Source of the DNA: Chloroflexota bacterium
GTDB taxonomy: Bacteria; Chloroflexota; Anaerolineae; Anaerolineales; Villigracilaceae
Direction: 5' to 3'
Length of the DNA: 50,895 nucleotides
Assembly (NCBI GenBank): GCA_016191955.1
Contig: JACPVC010000153.1
Location: 1-50,895 of the forward strand
Positions 16,461 through 25,214 of the stretch are shown here, in pieces. A model generated the notes under the pieces. That model saw only the letters and a program-made list of their open reading frames with translations, ran no database searches and was not told the origin of the DNA. The stretch's first letter is position 1. Each line of letters starts with the position of its first letter. The position numbers and the translations under genes are program-made.

Positions 16461-18302
16461 TTACTCCACGGTTACGCTTTTTGCAAGGTTGCGCGGCTGG
16501 TCCACATCCAAACCGCGGATGGCGGCGATGTGATACGCCAGCATTTGCAGCGGCAGGACGGTCGCCACAGGTGAGAGCATCCAGGGCGCGTCGGGAATCC
16601 ACAGCACGTGGTCTGCCATGCTGCGGATGAGTTCATCGCCCTCTGTTGCAACGGCAACGACCATACCACCGCGCGCCTTGGCTTGTTGAATCTGCGAGAT
16701 CATTTTCTCATGCCAGGGGTCTTTGGGCGCGATGCACAGCACGGGCATCTCTTCGTCGATTAGCGCGATGGGTCCGTGTTTCATTTCGCCAGCCGGGTAG
16801 CCTTCGGCGTGGATATATGAAATCTCTTTGAGTTTTAACGCGCCTTCATACGCAATAGGCATGTTGATGCCGCGACCAAGATAAAGACAGCCTTGGATGT
16901 CTTTAAGAGCATGGGCAACTTTTTCGATCTCCGCTTCGGTATCGAGCACACGCCCAACCAGATCTGGCACGAGGCGCAGGTCAGCCACAAGTTCGCGTCG
17001 GGTTTTATCGTCGATCACGCCGCGCAAGTCAGCCAGCAAAATGGCGAGCATGTATTGGTCAACCAACGGGGCGGTGAACGCCTTGGTGGATGCCACGCCG
17101 ATTTCCGGTCCGGTTTGCATCGAAATGAATCCATCCGATGTGCGCATGGCTTGTGAACCAATCGCATTAACGATGCTCCAGACAATGCCGCCTTTGCGGC
17201 GACCTTCTTCCATCGCGGCGAGCGTATCTGCTGTTTCGCCTGATTGCGAAATGGCGAGCACGACCGTGTTTTCATCCACGATCGGGTCGCTGTAGCGGAA
17301 CTCGGAACCGATCACAACTTCCACCGGAACGCGCGCGATCTTCTCGATGAGATACTTGCCGACCATCCCTGCATACGCTGCCGTGCCGCAGGCTGTGATG
17401 TAAATACGCTGAATGCGTTTTGCCAGTTCAGGTGTGAGGTTGAGTTCAGGCAGGCGAATGCGGCCCTCTTTGAAGTCCACGCGTCCAGCCAGGGTATCGG
17501 TCAATGCGCGTGCCTGCTCGTGGATTTCCTTCTGCATGAAATGGCGATACTCGCCTTTTTCCGCCGAGACCGCATCGAACGAGATTGTATGAATTTCAGG
17601 CTTCACTTCCTCGCCGTCGATGGTTTCCACGCGCACGCTGTCGCGCGTCACGACCACCATCTGTTTCGATTCAAGGAAGATCATTCTTCGCGTGTGTTCC
17701 AAAATTGCGGGAATATCTGAAGCGAGAAAATTTTCTCCATCACCGAGTCCCACCACCACGCCGCCTGCATTGCCAATGCGTGCCGCGATAATTTTATCCG
17801 GCTCATCGGTGGAAAGAAGCAGAACCACATTCGCTCCTTCGATCTGCTTGAACGTTCGGCGCGCAGCCTCTTCAAACGAAATTCCAGCCGCTTTATGATT
17901 CTCGGCAAGGTGGACGATGGTTTCAGTATCCGTATCCGAATTGAACTTCACGCCTTCCGCGCCGAGTTCATCCTTCAGCTCCAGAAAGTTTTCCACAATG
18001 CCGTTATGCACTACCACCATCTTGTTGGTATTGCTCACATGCGGATGCGCATTGCGAGCCGATGGCGCTCCATGCGTTGCCCAGCGCGTATGTCCGATTC
18101 CCGGCGCGCCGTTCAACGGCGACTTCGCGACCAGGTCCACCAGTTGCTGTAACTTGCCCGCATCTCTGCGGACATCGATTTGGTTGTTATTAATGACGGC
18201 AACGCCCGCGGAGTCATAACCGCGATACTCGAGGCGCTTGAGGCCGTTAAGGATGATCGGAGTCGCATCGCGAGGTCCGACATATCCGACGATTCCACAC
18301 AT
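16461..18302 (-). CDS. glmS: Glutamine-fructose-6-phosphate aminotransferase
   Basis: 613 residues, the usual length. The N-terminus MCGIVGYVG exposes the catalytic Cys2 of the glutamine amidotransferase domain; RGYDSAG and TRWATHG are the other hallmarks of that domain. Two SIS domains follow (ACGTAAYAG; SQSGETADT; EIGVASTKAF), and the end has the family's LAKSVTVE. The enzyme makes glucosamine-6-phosphate for cell-wall synthesis. It is preceded by GGAGG and, further up, by a glmS ribozyme, which should cut the mRNA when glucosamine-6-phosphate is plentiful. Confidence 0.97.
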   Translation of the reverse strand: MCGIVGYVGPRDATPIILNGLKRLEYRGYDSAGVAVINNNQIDVRRDAGKLQQLVDLVAKSPLNGAPGIGHTRWATHGAPSARNAHPHVSNTNKMVVVHNGIVENFLELKDELGAEGVKFNSDTDTETIVHLAENHKAAGISFEEAARRTFKQIEGANVVLLLSTDEPDKIIAARIGNAGGVVVGLGDGENFLASDIPAILEHTRRMIFLESKQMVVVTRDSVRVETIDGEEVKPEIHTISFDAVSAEKGEYRHFMQKEIHEQARALTDTLAGRVDFKEGRIRLPELNLTPELAKRIQRIYITACGTAAYAGMVGKYLIEKIARVPVEVVIGSEFRYSDPIVDENTVVLAISQSGETADTLAAMEEGRRKGGIVWSIVNAIGSQAMRTSDGFISMQTGPEIGVASTKAFTAPLVDQYMLAILLADLRGVIDDKTRRELVADLRLVPDLVGRVLDTEAEIEKVAHALKDIQGCLYLGRGINMPIAYEGALKLKEISYIHAEGYPAGEMKHGPIALIDEEMPVLCIAPKDPWHEKMISQIQQAKARGGMVVAVATEGDELIRSMADHVLWIPDAPWMLSPVATVLPLQMLAYHIAAIRGLDVDQPRNLAKSVTVE

Positions 18303-18344
18303 AATGGGATTCCTCCAATTGGGTTGATATGAGAGCCGAAGACC

Positions 18345-18602
18345 AGGCGCCTCGAACTTAACCGACGCCTGCCCGCTCGACCCATGATTTATGCCACGCC
18401 TTGACCTTTGACTCCGTGATCGCTCGCGGGCTTTGTGTTCAAGGTTTCATCTGGAGGGAAAGATGGACGGGTCATGGCAGACCCGGAAGGCTTCCGCTGA
18501 TCTCTCGATTTTCAGGCGCCACTAGCTCGCGCCTTTAACTCCATTTCGCAATGGAGAACCTTCGTCCTCGTCAACCCCGCGTAACGCGGGGTCCATGCGC
18601 TG
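18345..18602 (-). ncRNA. glmS ribozyme (GlcN6P-dependent self-cleaving RNA)
   Basis: On the minus strand the sequence starts with AGCGC (A at 18601; cleavage is expected just before the G at 18600). It continues with hairpin P2 (ACCCCGCG / CGCGGGGT), the conserved core UUGACGAGG followed by GAAGGUU, a long P3 (CUCCAUU / AAUGGAG), then AUC-GCGGAAGCCUUCCGGG, and GUCUGCC..., matching the ribozyme core. A distal stem GCCCGC/GCGGGC (18371-18376 with 18426-18431) encloses the P4/pseudoknot part with GGUCAAGG. The element is 40-300 nt upstream of glmS, the expected place. Recognised from memory; no covariance model was run. Confidence 0.9.
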
Positions 18603-18652
18603 TCTTTCCCGTTTTAATGTATTAGTTTGCCTCCTTTCAATACGACGGGCGC

Positions 18653-18682
18653 ATTATACCGAAAAAATCCGCCAACTGTGAA
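18653..18682 (-). promoter_or_regulatory. Promoter of the glmS transcript
   Basis: -10 TATAAT (18653-18658) and -35 TTCACA (18677-18682) with 18 nt between on the minus strand. The -35 and spacer overlap the hairpin that terminates the upstream Tad operon. Confidence 0.55.
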
Positions 18683-18693
18683 GCTGGCGGATT
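18662..18693 (-). terminator. Terminator of the second Tad set
   Basis: Stem AATCCGCCA (18666-18674) / TGGCGGATT (18685-18693), followed on the minus strand by a run of six T. 15 nt after the TadG stop. Confidence 0.8.
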
Positions 18694-18707
18694 CGCTAAT
18701 GACTTTT

Positions 18708-19988
18708 TTACTTGATCAGGATCACTTCCGGCATACTGAGTGTGTCCCAGTTCTGCTCATCTTTGTAGTTGATCTCAATGCTGTCATTGCCGTCTACTTC
18801 GATGGTGTAGGCAATGATCTGGCTGTGATACGCTGCGCCTTGTATGGAGTCAAGTCCATTTAACCGTACCTCGGCACCGGGAGCCAGAATCGTCCCCATA
18901 AATTTGGAATCATCACTGCCATTTAATTCGATCAATCCATGATTATCGATCGGCATATAGATGAGTAATCCAGCATTACGCCCATTTTTCGGCGCACTTA
19001 GATCGATCTCGGCATAACCGCTGATCTTGATGTCTCCTTGCTCCATTACGATCAAAACATTATTTCCCTGTAGGACTTGCCCCTCTTTCACAATAAAATC
19101 ATCCTGAAGACAATATGTTCCTTGACCTAATATGGTGACACCTTCAGGAGGAAAGATGCCTTCATCCCAATTCCCTGAAGTCATTTCGCCAGTATCTTCA
19201 TCTATTTTTGCTGTTTTTGAACCACAACTCGCCTGGGGCATTTTGTATGGTGGCGGGTAGGGAATCGGTGCCGTGCCAGTCTCGATGGGGAAAGGCGTAA
19301 TCAGCTTCGGCTTTTGAATATCCGCGCCACCAACAACGGTGATTCGGCTTGCATCTTGCACACGAACGCTTCCACTGCCGAATGACCAGAAGGCACATTT
19401 CGGGTTGTCTGAATTCACGAACAATCCGCCGCCCACGAAGTTGATTGTCGCTTCACTGTGTATCCAAAACGCGATGCGGCGCTGACCTGATTCGCATTTC
19501 GAGTGCGGCGCAAGGCTCACCAGTGCATAGCCGGGGAACATCTCTCCCAATTCCGATGGTTTGGATTGAGATATAACGTGAGCGACACTTGTAATGGTGG
19601 GAATGCCGATCACTACACCGAAGTAGGTCTGTAAGTGCGAGGTCAGGATCACCTCGATGTATTCTGAATCTCCGGCATAAGGTCCGCTAAGAGGCGGAGT
19701 ATTTAACTCGACGGTGTTTGTGACCCCGTCGTTGTTGTACCCGTTCGCGGCGGCGGTGGCGAGCGCGGCGGCGCGCCAGTTCCCGCCCTCGATTCTGGTC
19801 AACGCGGCGGTCAATGCGGCGGCAGATGCGGCAGTGTCTGCCCGGCGGCTGTCTATGAATGCGTTGGTGCCGTCAATCGCAAGCGCAGATGCGCCGATCA
19901 ACCCAATAATGGCGAAGACGATCAGGATCATTGCCTGACCGTTTTCTTTGATTTTTTTTGTCAAGGGAAGTGAAAATTTTATTCGCAT
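18708..19988 (-). CDS. TadG-like protein, second cluster
   Basis: 426 residues, paralogous to the TadG at 11118-12362: the N-terminus GQAMILIVFAIIGLIGAS followed by DGTNAFIDSRRADTAASAAA, a Cys-bearing middle region, and the final SKFMGTILAPGAEVRLNG box. The start overlaps the upstream TadE by 10 nt. Probably an extracellular, pilin-like anchored protein that works with the TadE partners of its own operon. Confidence 0.8.
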   Translation of the reverse strand: MRIKFSLPLTKKIKENGQAMILIVFAIIGLIGASALAIDGTNAFIDSRRADTAASAAALTAALTRIEGGNWRAAALATAAANGYNNDGVTNTVELNTPPLSGPYAGDSEYIEVILTSHLQTYFGVVIGIPTITSVAHVISQSKPSELGEMFPGYALVSLAPHSKCESGQRRIAFWIHSEATINFVGGGLFVNSDNPKCAFWSFGSGSVRVQDASRITVVGGADIQKPKLITPFPIETGTAPIPYPPPYKMPQASCGSKTAKIDEDTGEMTSGNWDEGIFPPEGVTILGQGTYCLQDDFIVKEGQVLQGNNVLIVMEQGDIKISGYAEIDLSAPKNGRNAGLLIYMPIDNHGLIELNGSDDSKFMGTILAPGAEVRLNGLDSIQGAAYHSQIIAYTIEVDGNDSIEINYKDEQNWDTLSMPEVILIK

Positions 19989-20455
19989 GGCGGTTGGAGA
20001 ATGACATTTGAGGCTGACCCGGTCAACCGAATGGTATCGGACCCGACAATGTCACCGGTGAATGGCATGACGATGGGATAGTCATACGATACGCGTACTT
20101 CGACATAGTTGGCAACATCTTTGGTAACTCCCTGACACGATTTGCCTTTGACCTTGATCTCGACGCTTACCGTTTCTGTGTTGCGCAGGTCGACCGGTGA
20201 CGAAAATACCTCACCTTCCTGTCGTGGGAGGATATTCCTCGCGCGGTTTTCGATCTGTACCTTGTTGCCCGGGTTGAACGAAGCATACAACGCGCCTTCC
20301 TGTGCCGCGTCCCTCAAGATGGAATAGGAGAAAAGCGCCATGCCAAAGTCGAACGTTCCAAGCAGAATCAACAAAATCACCGGCAGGCTGATGGCAACCT
20401 CAACCAGGCTTTGCCCTTTCTTGTGCTTGGACCTCTTGAAGCGATTTGCGTTCAT
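19979..20455 (-). CDS. TadE-like minor pilin, second cluster
   Basis: 158 residues. KKGQSLVEVAISLPVILLILL is the TadE cleavage and helix region with its Glu, followed by DFGMALFSYSILRDAAQEGALY, as in the paralog at 12380-12847. Two Cys in the outer domain. It lies 2 nt after the upstream TadE stop, so the genes are coupled. Confidence 0.85.
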   Translation of the reverse strand: MNANRFKRSKHKKGQSLVEVAISLPVILLILLGTFDFGMALFSYSILRDAAQEGALYASFNPGNKVQIENRARNILPRQEGEVFSSPVDLRNTETVSVEIKVKGKSCQGVTKDVANYVEVRVSYDYPIVMPFTGDIVGSDTIRLTGSASNVILQPPCE

Positions 20456-20457
20456 GA

Positions 20458-21600
20458 TTAGTTTCTCGAGTCAACCGGGTAATTCACACAACCCGGCGTG
20501 CCGATGGTAATGATAATGCGTTCCGTGCCATCCTGGAAACCGTAATCTTTATCGAACTGGAATTCAATGACAGATTCACCCTGCGGGATGAAGGGATAGT
20601 ACGCATCGATGAAAGCCGAGGGAGCGAAAACATCACCCGTCCAAACCTGGTTGGCAAACTCCACCTGATTCAACCGCAGAGACGGGTCGCCGCCGGTATC
20701 GTGATTCCATTCGACGTAAACGGAAGCCGTGGTGAGCGTAAAGCCCGTGTTATTGAATATCTTCATGGACATAACCTCGTCTTCATATACCAGCGGACCA
20801 TGCGTCACGGCATATTGTCCCGTGCAGTTGATTGCGGTGGGCGTAACAGACGGGATTCGTGTTGGCGTGGGCGTGATGGACGGAGTAAATGTCAACGTTG
20901 GCGGAAGGGTATTGGTTGGAGTGCGAGGGAAGGCAGTCCGTATGTATTCATAGGTTGCATTAAACGTAGCGGTCGCGGTGGGAGGCTCGACTTCTTCTTC
21001 CGGCGTTCGAGTGGGCACTCTGGAAGGGGTTGGCGTTTCCGCTTTAAAACCCGTGGGGAATGCCGAACCAAAAATCGGAACTGCGATTAGGAACGTCCGC
21101 GCATTGGCAGATACAACTTCAAGCGGTTCAATATCCACGAGAGGAAGGATCGGCTCGTACGAAGCCGAAACCTGCACGATGATCCGGTCTCCATTGCGGA
21201 TGATGTTATCGCCAATCGGGCAGGTGTCTGCATCCGGGTTGGGGTCGATATCCAAGATGGGGATTTGTTCGCCTTCGGTCGTCAGCCCGCGGTCATACGT
21301 GATATTGATGTCGTCGAATTCGGTCAGGATGGCGGAGCGGTTAGCGGTGTCGCGGATTCCGTCACAATCTTGGTAATAGGTTGTTTCGTTGATCGGTTCT
21401 CCGCTGCCCGCGCCATAGCGGGCTGCCTGTCGGGATGCATTTGCGACAGATGCAAAGATGAAGATCAAACGCGAGACTTCAACGATGCCATACAAAAGCG
21501 CAACAAGCACAGGCAGGGCGAGCATGAATTCCACCATGGCTTGCGCGCGTTTGGATTTTTGCTTTCTTATTGGAGTGGCTTGCATTTCGAGAGCTGTCAT
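20458..21600 (-). CDS. TadE-like pilin with Thr/Pro-rich stalk
   Basis: The likely start is ATG 21600; a TTG at 21612 is an alternative. The N-terminal half is TadE (RAQAMVEFMLALPVLVALLYG, then RQAARYGAGSGEP), closely paralogous to the large TadE at 12844 including the DIDPNPDADTC motif. The stalk (SRVPTRTPEEEVEPPTATAT..., LPPTLTFTPSITPTPTRIP) replaces the DUF7507 repeats, and a C-terminal domain of about 110 residues with two Cys follows. In both large TadE proteins the last domain ends with a similar 'f.FdKdY....e.I.Itig.pGC' block, so that domain is probably the functional tip. Confidence 0.8.
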   Translation of the reverse strand: MTALEMQATPIRKQKSKRAQAMVEFMLALPVLVALLYGIVEVSRLIFIFASVANASRQAARYGAGSGEPINETTYYQDCDGIRDTANRSAILTEFDDINITYDRGLTTEGEQIPILDIDPNPDADTCPIGDNIIRNGDRIIVQVSASYEPILPLVDIEPLEVVSANARTFLIAVPIFGSAFPTGFKAETPTPSRVPTRTPEEEVEPPTATATFNATYEYIRTAFPRTPTNTLPPTLTFTPSITPTPTRIPSVTPTAINCTGQYAVTHGPLVYEDEVMSMKIFNNTGFTLTTASVYVEWNHDTGGDPSLRLNQVEFANQVWTGDVFAPSAFIDAYYPFIPQGESVIEFQFDKDYGFQDGTERIIITIGTPGCVNYPVDSRN

Positions 21601-21613
21601 TTTGTTTGTCAAC

Positions 21614-22399
21614 CTAGTTTGGGAGAAGGGCTTTCAAAAAATTGGGGAAGTAAACGATCAGCGCAGCCCCGAGGATGAAATAAGGTCCGTACGGAATGAA
21701 GACCATAAGCGCGTTTGCGTTGTAACGGCGCGTGATGAGCAGCCCAATCACCAGGAAGAAACTGACGATTCCGCCGAGCAGTGTACTGACGAGAATCAGG
21801 AACCAGATCAGGGGCCAGCCAACCAGGAATCCTAAAATGGTAACAAGGATGACATCGCCCTGCCCAAGCGCTTCTTCGTCGTCGACTTCCATGCCTTGTG
21901 CCCGCATTCGCCTTGCGCGAATCCGCGCAAAGAGGACGCCGAAGAAATAAAAGACCAGCATGATGACCAGCCCGCCCAAACCACCCAACAACGTTGGAGT
22001 CAGCCCGTGGGAAACCGTACCAAGCACGAGCGCGATCAACGAACCGGTGACGCTTGTCGGGTGGAGGATGAGGCGATGTTCCATGTCGATCACAAAGACA
22101 ACGCCCAGGTAAATCATCAACACTGCTTTGAACCAATAATCGAGTGCGGTGGGATGCGAATAAGCATATACGCTCAACGCCATCAATGCAATCTGTACCA
22201 GCCAGACCCTGAATGATCTTGCGTGTCCATTTGGGCAGCGCTGGAACAACAGATATTCTTTCAACGAAAATTGCGAACCGCATTGCAGGCAGACGGGTTT
22301 GCTGAAACGCCTTGTAAGCGGGAGGACATCGGAAAAATAATTAACGAGCCATCCGGCAGTCCACCCAATGAGCAGGGGGATGATCCATTCAACAAGCAT
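21614..22399 (-). CDS. Type IV prepilin peptidase (A24)
   Basis: 261 residues with about seven hydrophobic helices. The two catalytic aspartates are at FVIDMEHRLI and in the second GxGD motif (ALGQGDVILVTILGFLVG). A Cys-x2-Cys at residues 37-40 (VCLQCGSQ) is a partial version of the zinc-binding N-terminal domain; the second pair is reduced to one Cys (QRCPNGH). The enzyme cleaves prepilins in the inner membrane. As first gene of the second Tad set it presumably processes the TadE and TadG proteins of both sets. Confidence 0.9.
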   Translation of the reverse strand: MLVEWIIPLLIGWTAGWLVNYFSDVLPLTRRFSKPVCLQCGSQFSLKEYLLFQRCPNGHARSFRVWLVQIALMALSVYAYSHPTALDYWFKAVLMIYLGVVFVIDMEHRLILHPTSVTGSLIALVLGTVSHGLTPTLLGGLGGLVIMLVFYFFGVLFARIRARRMRAQGMEVDDEEALGQGDVILVTILGFLVGWPLIWFLILVSTLLGGIVSFFLVIGLLITRRYNANALMVFIPYGPYFILGAALIVYFPNFLKALLPN

Positions 22400-22468
22400 G
22401 AAATCATTATAATTCCAAATTTCAAAGAAGATAAAAAAGCATCTTCATGCAAAGTGGTTGCAATGTTG

Positions 22469-22498
22469 TTGGCAGATTATTCAAATCGCCATTACAAT
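22469..22498 (+). promoter_or_regulatory. Possible murA promoter
   Basis: -35 TTGGCA (22469-22474) and -10 TACAAT (22493-22498) with 18 nt between; the transcript would start just before the ribosome binding site. Confidence 0.4.
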
Positions 22499-22521
22499 TT
22501 TGAAAGATAGGAGATATGAGC

Positions 22522-23802
22522 ATGGAAGAATTTGTAATCGAAGGTGGAATTCCCCTGAACGGCGAAGTCACACCCTCCGGGAACAAGAATGCGGCATTGC
22601 CTTTGCTGGCGGCATGTCTTTTGACGGACGAACCTATTCTGATGCATAACGTTCCGCAGATCCGTGACGTGCTGGCGATGAGGAGATTGATCGAAAGCCT
22701 CGGGTCTGTTGTTGAGGAAGTGGATTTGCATACTTGGCGGATCACGACGAAGGACCTCGTCGCCTCTCACCTGGACCCGGACCTGTGTCGCCGCATCCGA
22801 GCTTCGATCCTCATTGCGGGTCCCGTTCTCGCCCGCGCAGGCGGACTCAAGTTGCCACCCCCCGGCGGCGACGTGATCGGTCGTCGCCGGCTTGATACGC
22901 ACATCCTTGCCCTGCGCGCGCTCGGCGCTGACATTACTTATAATCGCGTTTTTGATATCAAGACATCCGAATTACGCGGCGCAGACATTCTATTGGATGA
23001 AGCCAGCGTCACCGCAACAGAAAATGCGGTCATGGCGGCAGTCCTTGCGAAGGGTGAAACGCACATTCGCAATGCTGCATCCGAACCGCACGTGCAGGAG
23101 CTCTGTAATTTTCTGAATATCCTGGGCGCAAAGATCGATGGGATCGGTTCGAACTCCCTTCGTATCACTGGCGTATCGCACCTGCATGGCGGAGAGTACA
23201 CGATTGGTCCCGATCTGTTGGAGGTCGTCAGTTACATTGGCGCGGCGGTAGTGACAAAGGGTTCTGTCCTTATTCGTAACGCCGGGGTGCAGCATCTCGA
23301 AATGGTGGGGCAGGTCTTCCATCGTTTGGGGGTTCATTGGGAGACGCAAGGCAATGATATTCTTGTGCCCTCTGAGCAAAGCCTCACCGTCATTTCCGAT
23401 CTTGACGGTGTCGTACCGGAGATCAAGACGAATGTTTGGCCCGCTTTCCCGACCGATCTGACCAGCATTGCCATCACCGTAGCCACACAAACATCGGGCT
23501 CGGTCTTGTTCCATGATTGGATGTTTTCAGGAAGAATGTATTTTACAGATAAACTGGTCGGCATGGGCGCGCGCATCATTCTCTGTGACCCATATCGCTG
23601 CCTGGTTCAAGGACCCACATCCTTGTACGGTGAAAAATTAGAAAGCCCGGACATCCGTGCTGGCATGGCAATGCTGCTTGCCGCTTTGGCGGCAAACGGC
23701 ACCTCAAAAATAAGGAATATCACGCAAATAGAGCGGGGGTATGAAAAAGTGGACGAGAAACTAATGAAACTTGGCGCGAAGATTTATCGCGAAACCGAAT
23801 AA
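22522..23802 (+). CDS. murA: UDP-GlcNAc 1-carboxyvinyltransferase (MurA), Asp variant
   Basis: 426 residues from ATG 22522 (AGGAG at an 8-nt spacing; the ATG six nt earlier is too close). Two EPSP-synthase-like domains. SGNKNAALPLLAACLL contains the substrate Lys-Asn; RIRASILIAGP and the C-terminal RAGMAMLLAALAANG are typical. The loop that holds the fosfomycin-reactive Cys in E. coli reads PPGGDVIGRRRLD: the Cys is an Asp, as in mycobacterial MurA. The enzyme should be active but resistant to fosfomycin. It catalyses the first committed step of peptidoglycan synthesis. Confidence 0.95.
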   Translation: MEEFVIEGGIPLNGEVTPSGNKNAALPLLAACLLTDEPILMHNVPQIRDVLAMRRLIESLGSVVEEVDLHTWRITTKDLVASHLDPDLCRRIRASILIAGPVLARAGGLKLPPPGGDVIGRRRLDTHILALRALGADITYNRVFDIKTSELRGADILLDEASVTATENAVMAAVLAKGETHIRNAASEPHVQELCNFLNILGAKIDGIGSNSLRITGVSHLHGGEYTIGPDLLEVVSYIGAAVVTKGSVLIRNAGVQHLEMVGQVFHRLGVHWETQGNDILVPSEQSLTVISDLDGVVPEIKTNVWPAFPTDLTSIAITVATQTSGSVLFHDWMFSGRMYFTDKLVGMGARIILCDPYRCLVQGPTSLYGEKLESPDIRAGMAMLLAALAANGTSKIRNITQIERGYEKVDEKLMKLGAKIYRETE

Positions 23803-23845
23803 CAAAAAACAAGCCGCGAATTTTTCGCGGCTTGTTTTTTGTTTT
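23803..23845. terminator. Bidirectional terminator
   Basis: Stem AACAAAAAACAAGCCGCGAA with its complement and long T runs, between convergent murA and the lipoprotein at 23854. Confidence 0.9.
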
Positions 23846-23853
23846 CTTTGAGG

Positions 23854-24471
23854 TTACTTGGAAATAATCACATCTTGTTTGATGACAACTGAGAAGAGAT
23901 GACTGTCAGCTTCTTTGTTCCAGAAATACCCTTCAGCTGATCTTTGATCGCCGTCTGCGTATGAAATCCATGCGAAGGCATAGTAATTCCCTTTCGGAAG
24001 GGATACTGTTATAGAGGCGTTTTTAGCGATGGGGAATGGGTTGGATGAGTGACTGCCGCATTGAGCAAACTTATTCGGCGTATACATGTAAAGCGACAGA
24101 CCGACAGTGCCACCGGTATTATTTTCAAAGCGCACCAAAGACTGGGGACCCGCTTCAGCTAAGTTCAAAAGGCTGTCGCACTGCCCGCCGCCACCTGAAC
24201 TGGCAGTGGTCGCTGTGGGAAGCGCAACCGATTGTGTGGGCAAAGGCAGTGGGGTAAAAGTCGGCAATGGGGTAGGGCTTGGGGTCTCAGTGGGAGGAAC
24301 CGGTGTATTGGTGGGAACTGCTGCCTGAGTTGCAGCCACCATGGTGAATGCCGCGGAAATAGCAGTACCCTGAACTTGGTCCGGGGAAAGTGTCGGTTCG
24401 GCAGGCTGACCTCCGCATGCTGCAACGAGTACTGCCAGCAAAGCCAGAATCGGGATTATCTTTTTGATCAT
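23854..24471 (-). CDS. Lipoprotein with Thr/Pro stalk and small outer domain
   Basis: 205 residues. The signal peptide ends at LVAAC (Cys about residue 19). A Gln/Ala segment (SPDQVQGTAISAAFTMVAAT) is followed by a stalk of TP repeats (about 55-90), a Gly run, and a C-terminal domain of about 105 residues. That domain has a pattern like the neighbour at 24508: 'vrfeN.tgg.v.lsly', 'v.lpkGnYYAFAWisYadGdqrs', and a final hydrophobic 'fsvviKqdvii'. Tandem paralogs, cell-surface exposed; binding partner unknown. Confidence 0.75.
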   Translation of the reverse strand: MIKKIIPILALLAVLVAACGGQPAEPTLSPDQVQGTAISAAFTMVAATQAAVPTNTPVPPTETPSPTPLPTFTPLPLPTQSVALPTATTASSGGGGQCDSLLNLAEAGPQSLVRFENNTGGTVGLSLYMYTPNKFAQCGSHSSNPFPIAKNASITVSLPKGNYYAFAWISYADGDQRSAEGYFWNKEADSHLFSVVIKQDVIISK

Positions 24472-24507
24472 ATTACTCTCTCCATATATAGATTCGAAAA
24501 TTTCGAA

Positions 24508-25194
24508 TTAGTTTTTCTTTACGTTTATTCTGTCTTTGAAAAACGTAATGGTGATAAAGCCGTCTTTATCGAGTGTAAAACTGCCGTCGAATTGTCTTCC
24601 GCCCACCCAGGCAACGTAAGTGTACTTTCCTGCCGGAGCGCTGGTGTTGAAATTCTTCTTGACAGGATACTCGATGATCGAAACGTAGCCATCTTTTGTA
24701 ACACAGCGCAGGGAAATATACACTTCCACATGCGATTTATTGAATAGACTCAAAGTCCCAGACGGAAGATTAGGCGGTTGAGTTCCATAAAATAAAGGCT
24801 GCGGAGACCCATCGAGAGTTGGGGCAACATTCGTCGCACTAGGCGCGCCTGCTGCATCTTGAGTGGGCGGTGTGCCGGTTATGGAAGTCTGCGTCCCGAC
24901 GGTGGCAGTCCCTGCCAAGAGGGTGGCAGTCAGGGTTAGCAAAACCGGGTTGACGGTTTCAGTTACTGTAGGCTGTGTGCCGGTTTGTGATGGGGTGAAG
25001 ATAACCGGAGTCTCGCTAGGAAGCACAGTAGCAGTTGGCAGGGCTTGAAGTGTTTGTTGTGAAAAAACTGCCGCAGTAGACTGCAAGTCCGCATCGGAAA
25101 CAGGGGTGGAGTTCTCTTGAGTCTGTGAAAAAGCTGGAAGGCATGCGCTTAGCGTCATACCCAGCATTGCTGAAACCAAAAGTAACCTCTTCAT
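24508..25194 (-). CDS. Lipoprotein, paralog of the downstream gene
   Basis: 228 residues with a signal peptide ending at LSAC (about residue 18). A Thr/Gln/Val-rich stalk with TPS and TPP motifs covers about residues 25-140. The C-terminal domain has the same plan as in the neighbour: 'gtlsLfNkShvevyisLrC', 'sAPAGKYTYvAWvGGrqFdGsFtl', and 'itItffKDrInvkk'. It seems to be a small beta-sandwich. The two genes lie 36 nt apart and should be cotranscribed. Confidence 0.7.
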   Translation of the reverse strand: MKRLLLVSAMLGMTLSACLPAFSQTQENSTPVSDADLQSTAAVFSQQTLQALPTATVLPSETPVIFTPSQTGTQPTVTETVNPVLLTLTATLLAGTATVGTQTSITGTPPTQDAAGAPSATNVAPTLDGSPQPLFYGTQPPNLPSGTLSLFNKSHVEVYISLRCVTKDGYVSIIEYPVKKNFNTSAPAGKYTYVAWVGGRQFDGSFTLDKDGFITITFFKDRINVKKN

Positions 25195-25214
25195 ACCCGA
25201 CTCCGATTTTCAGT

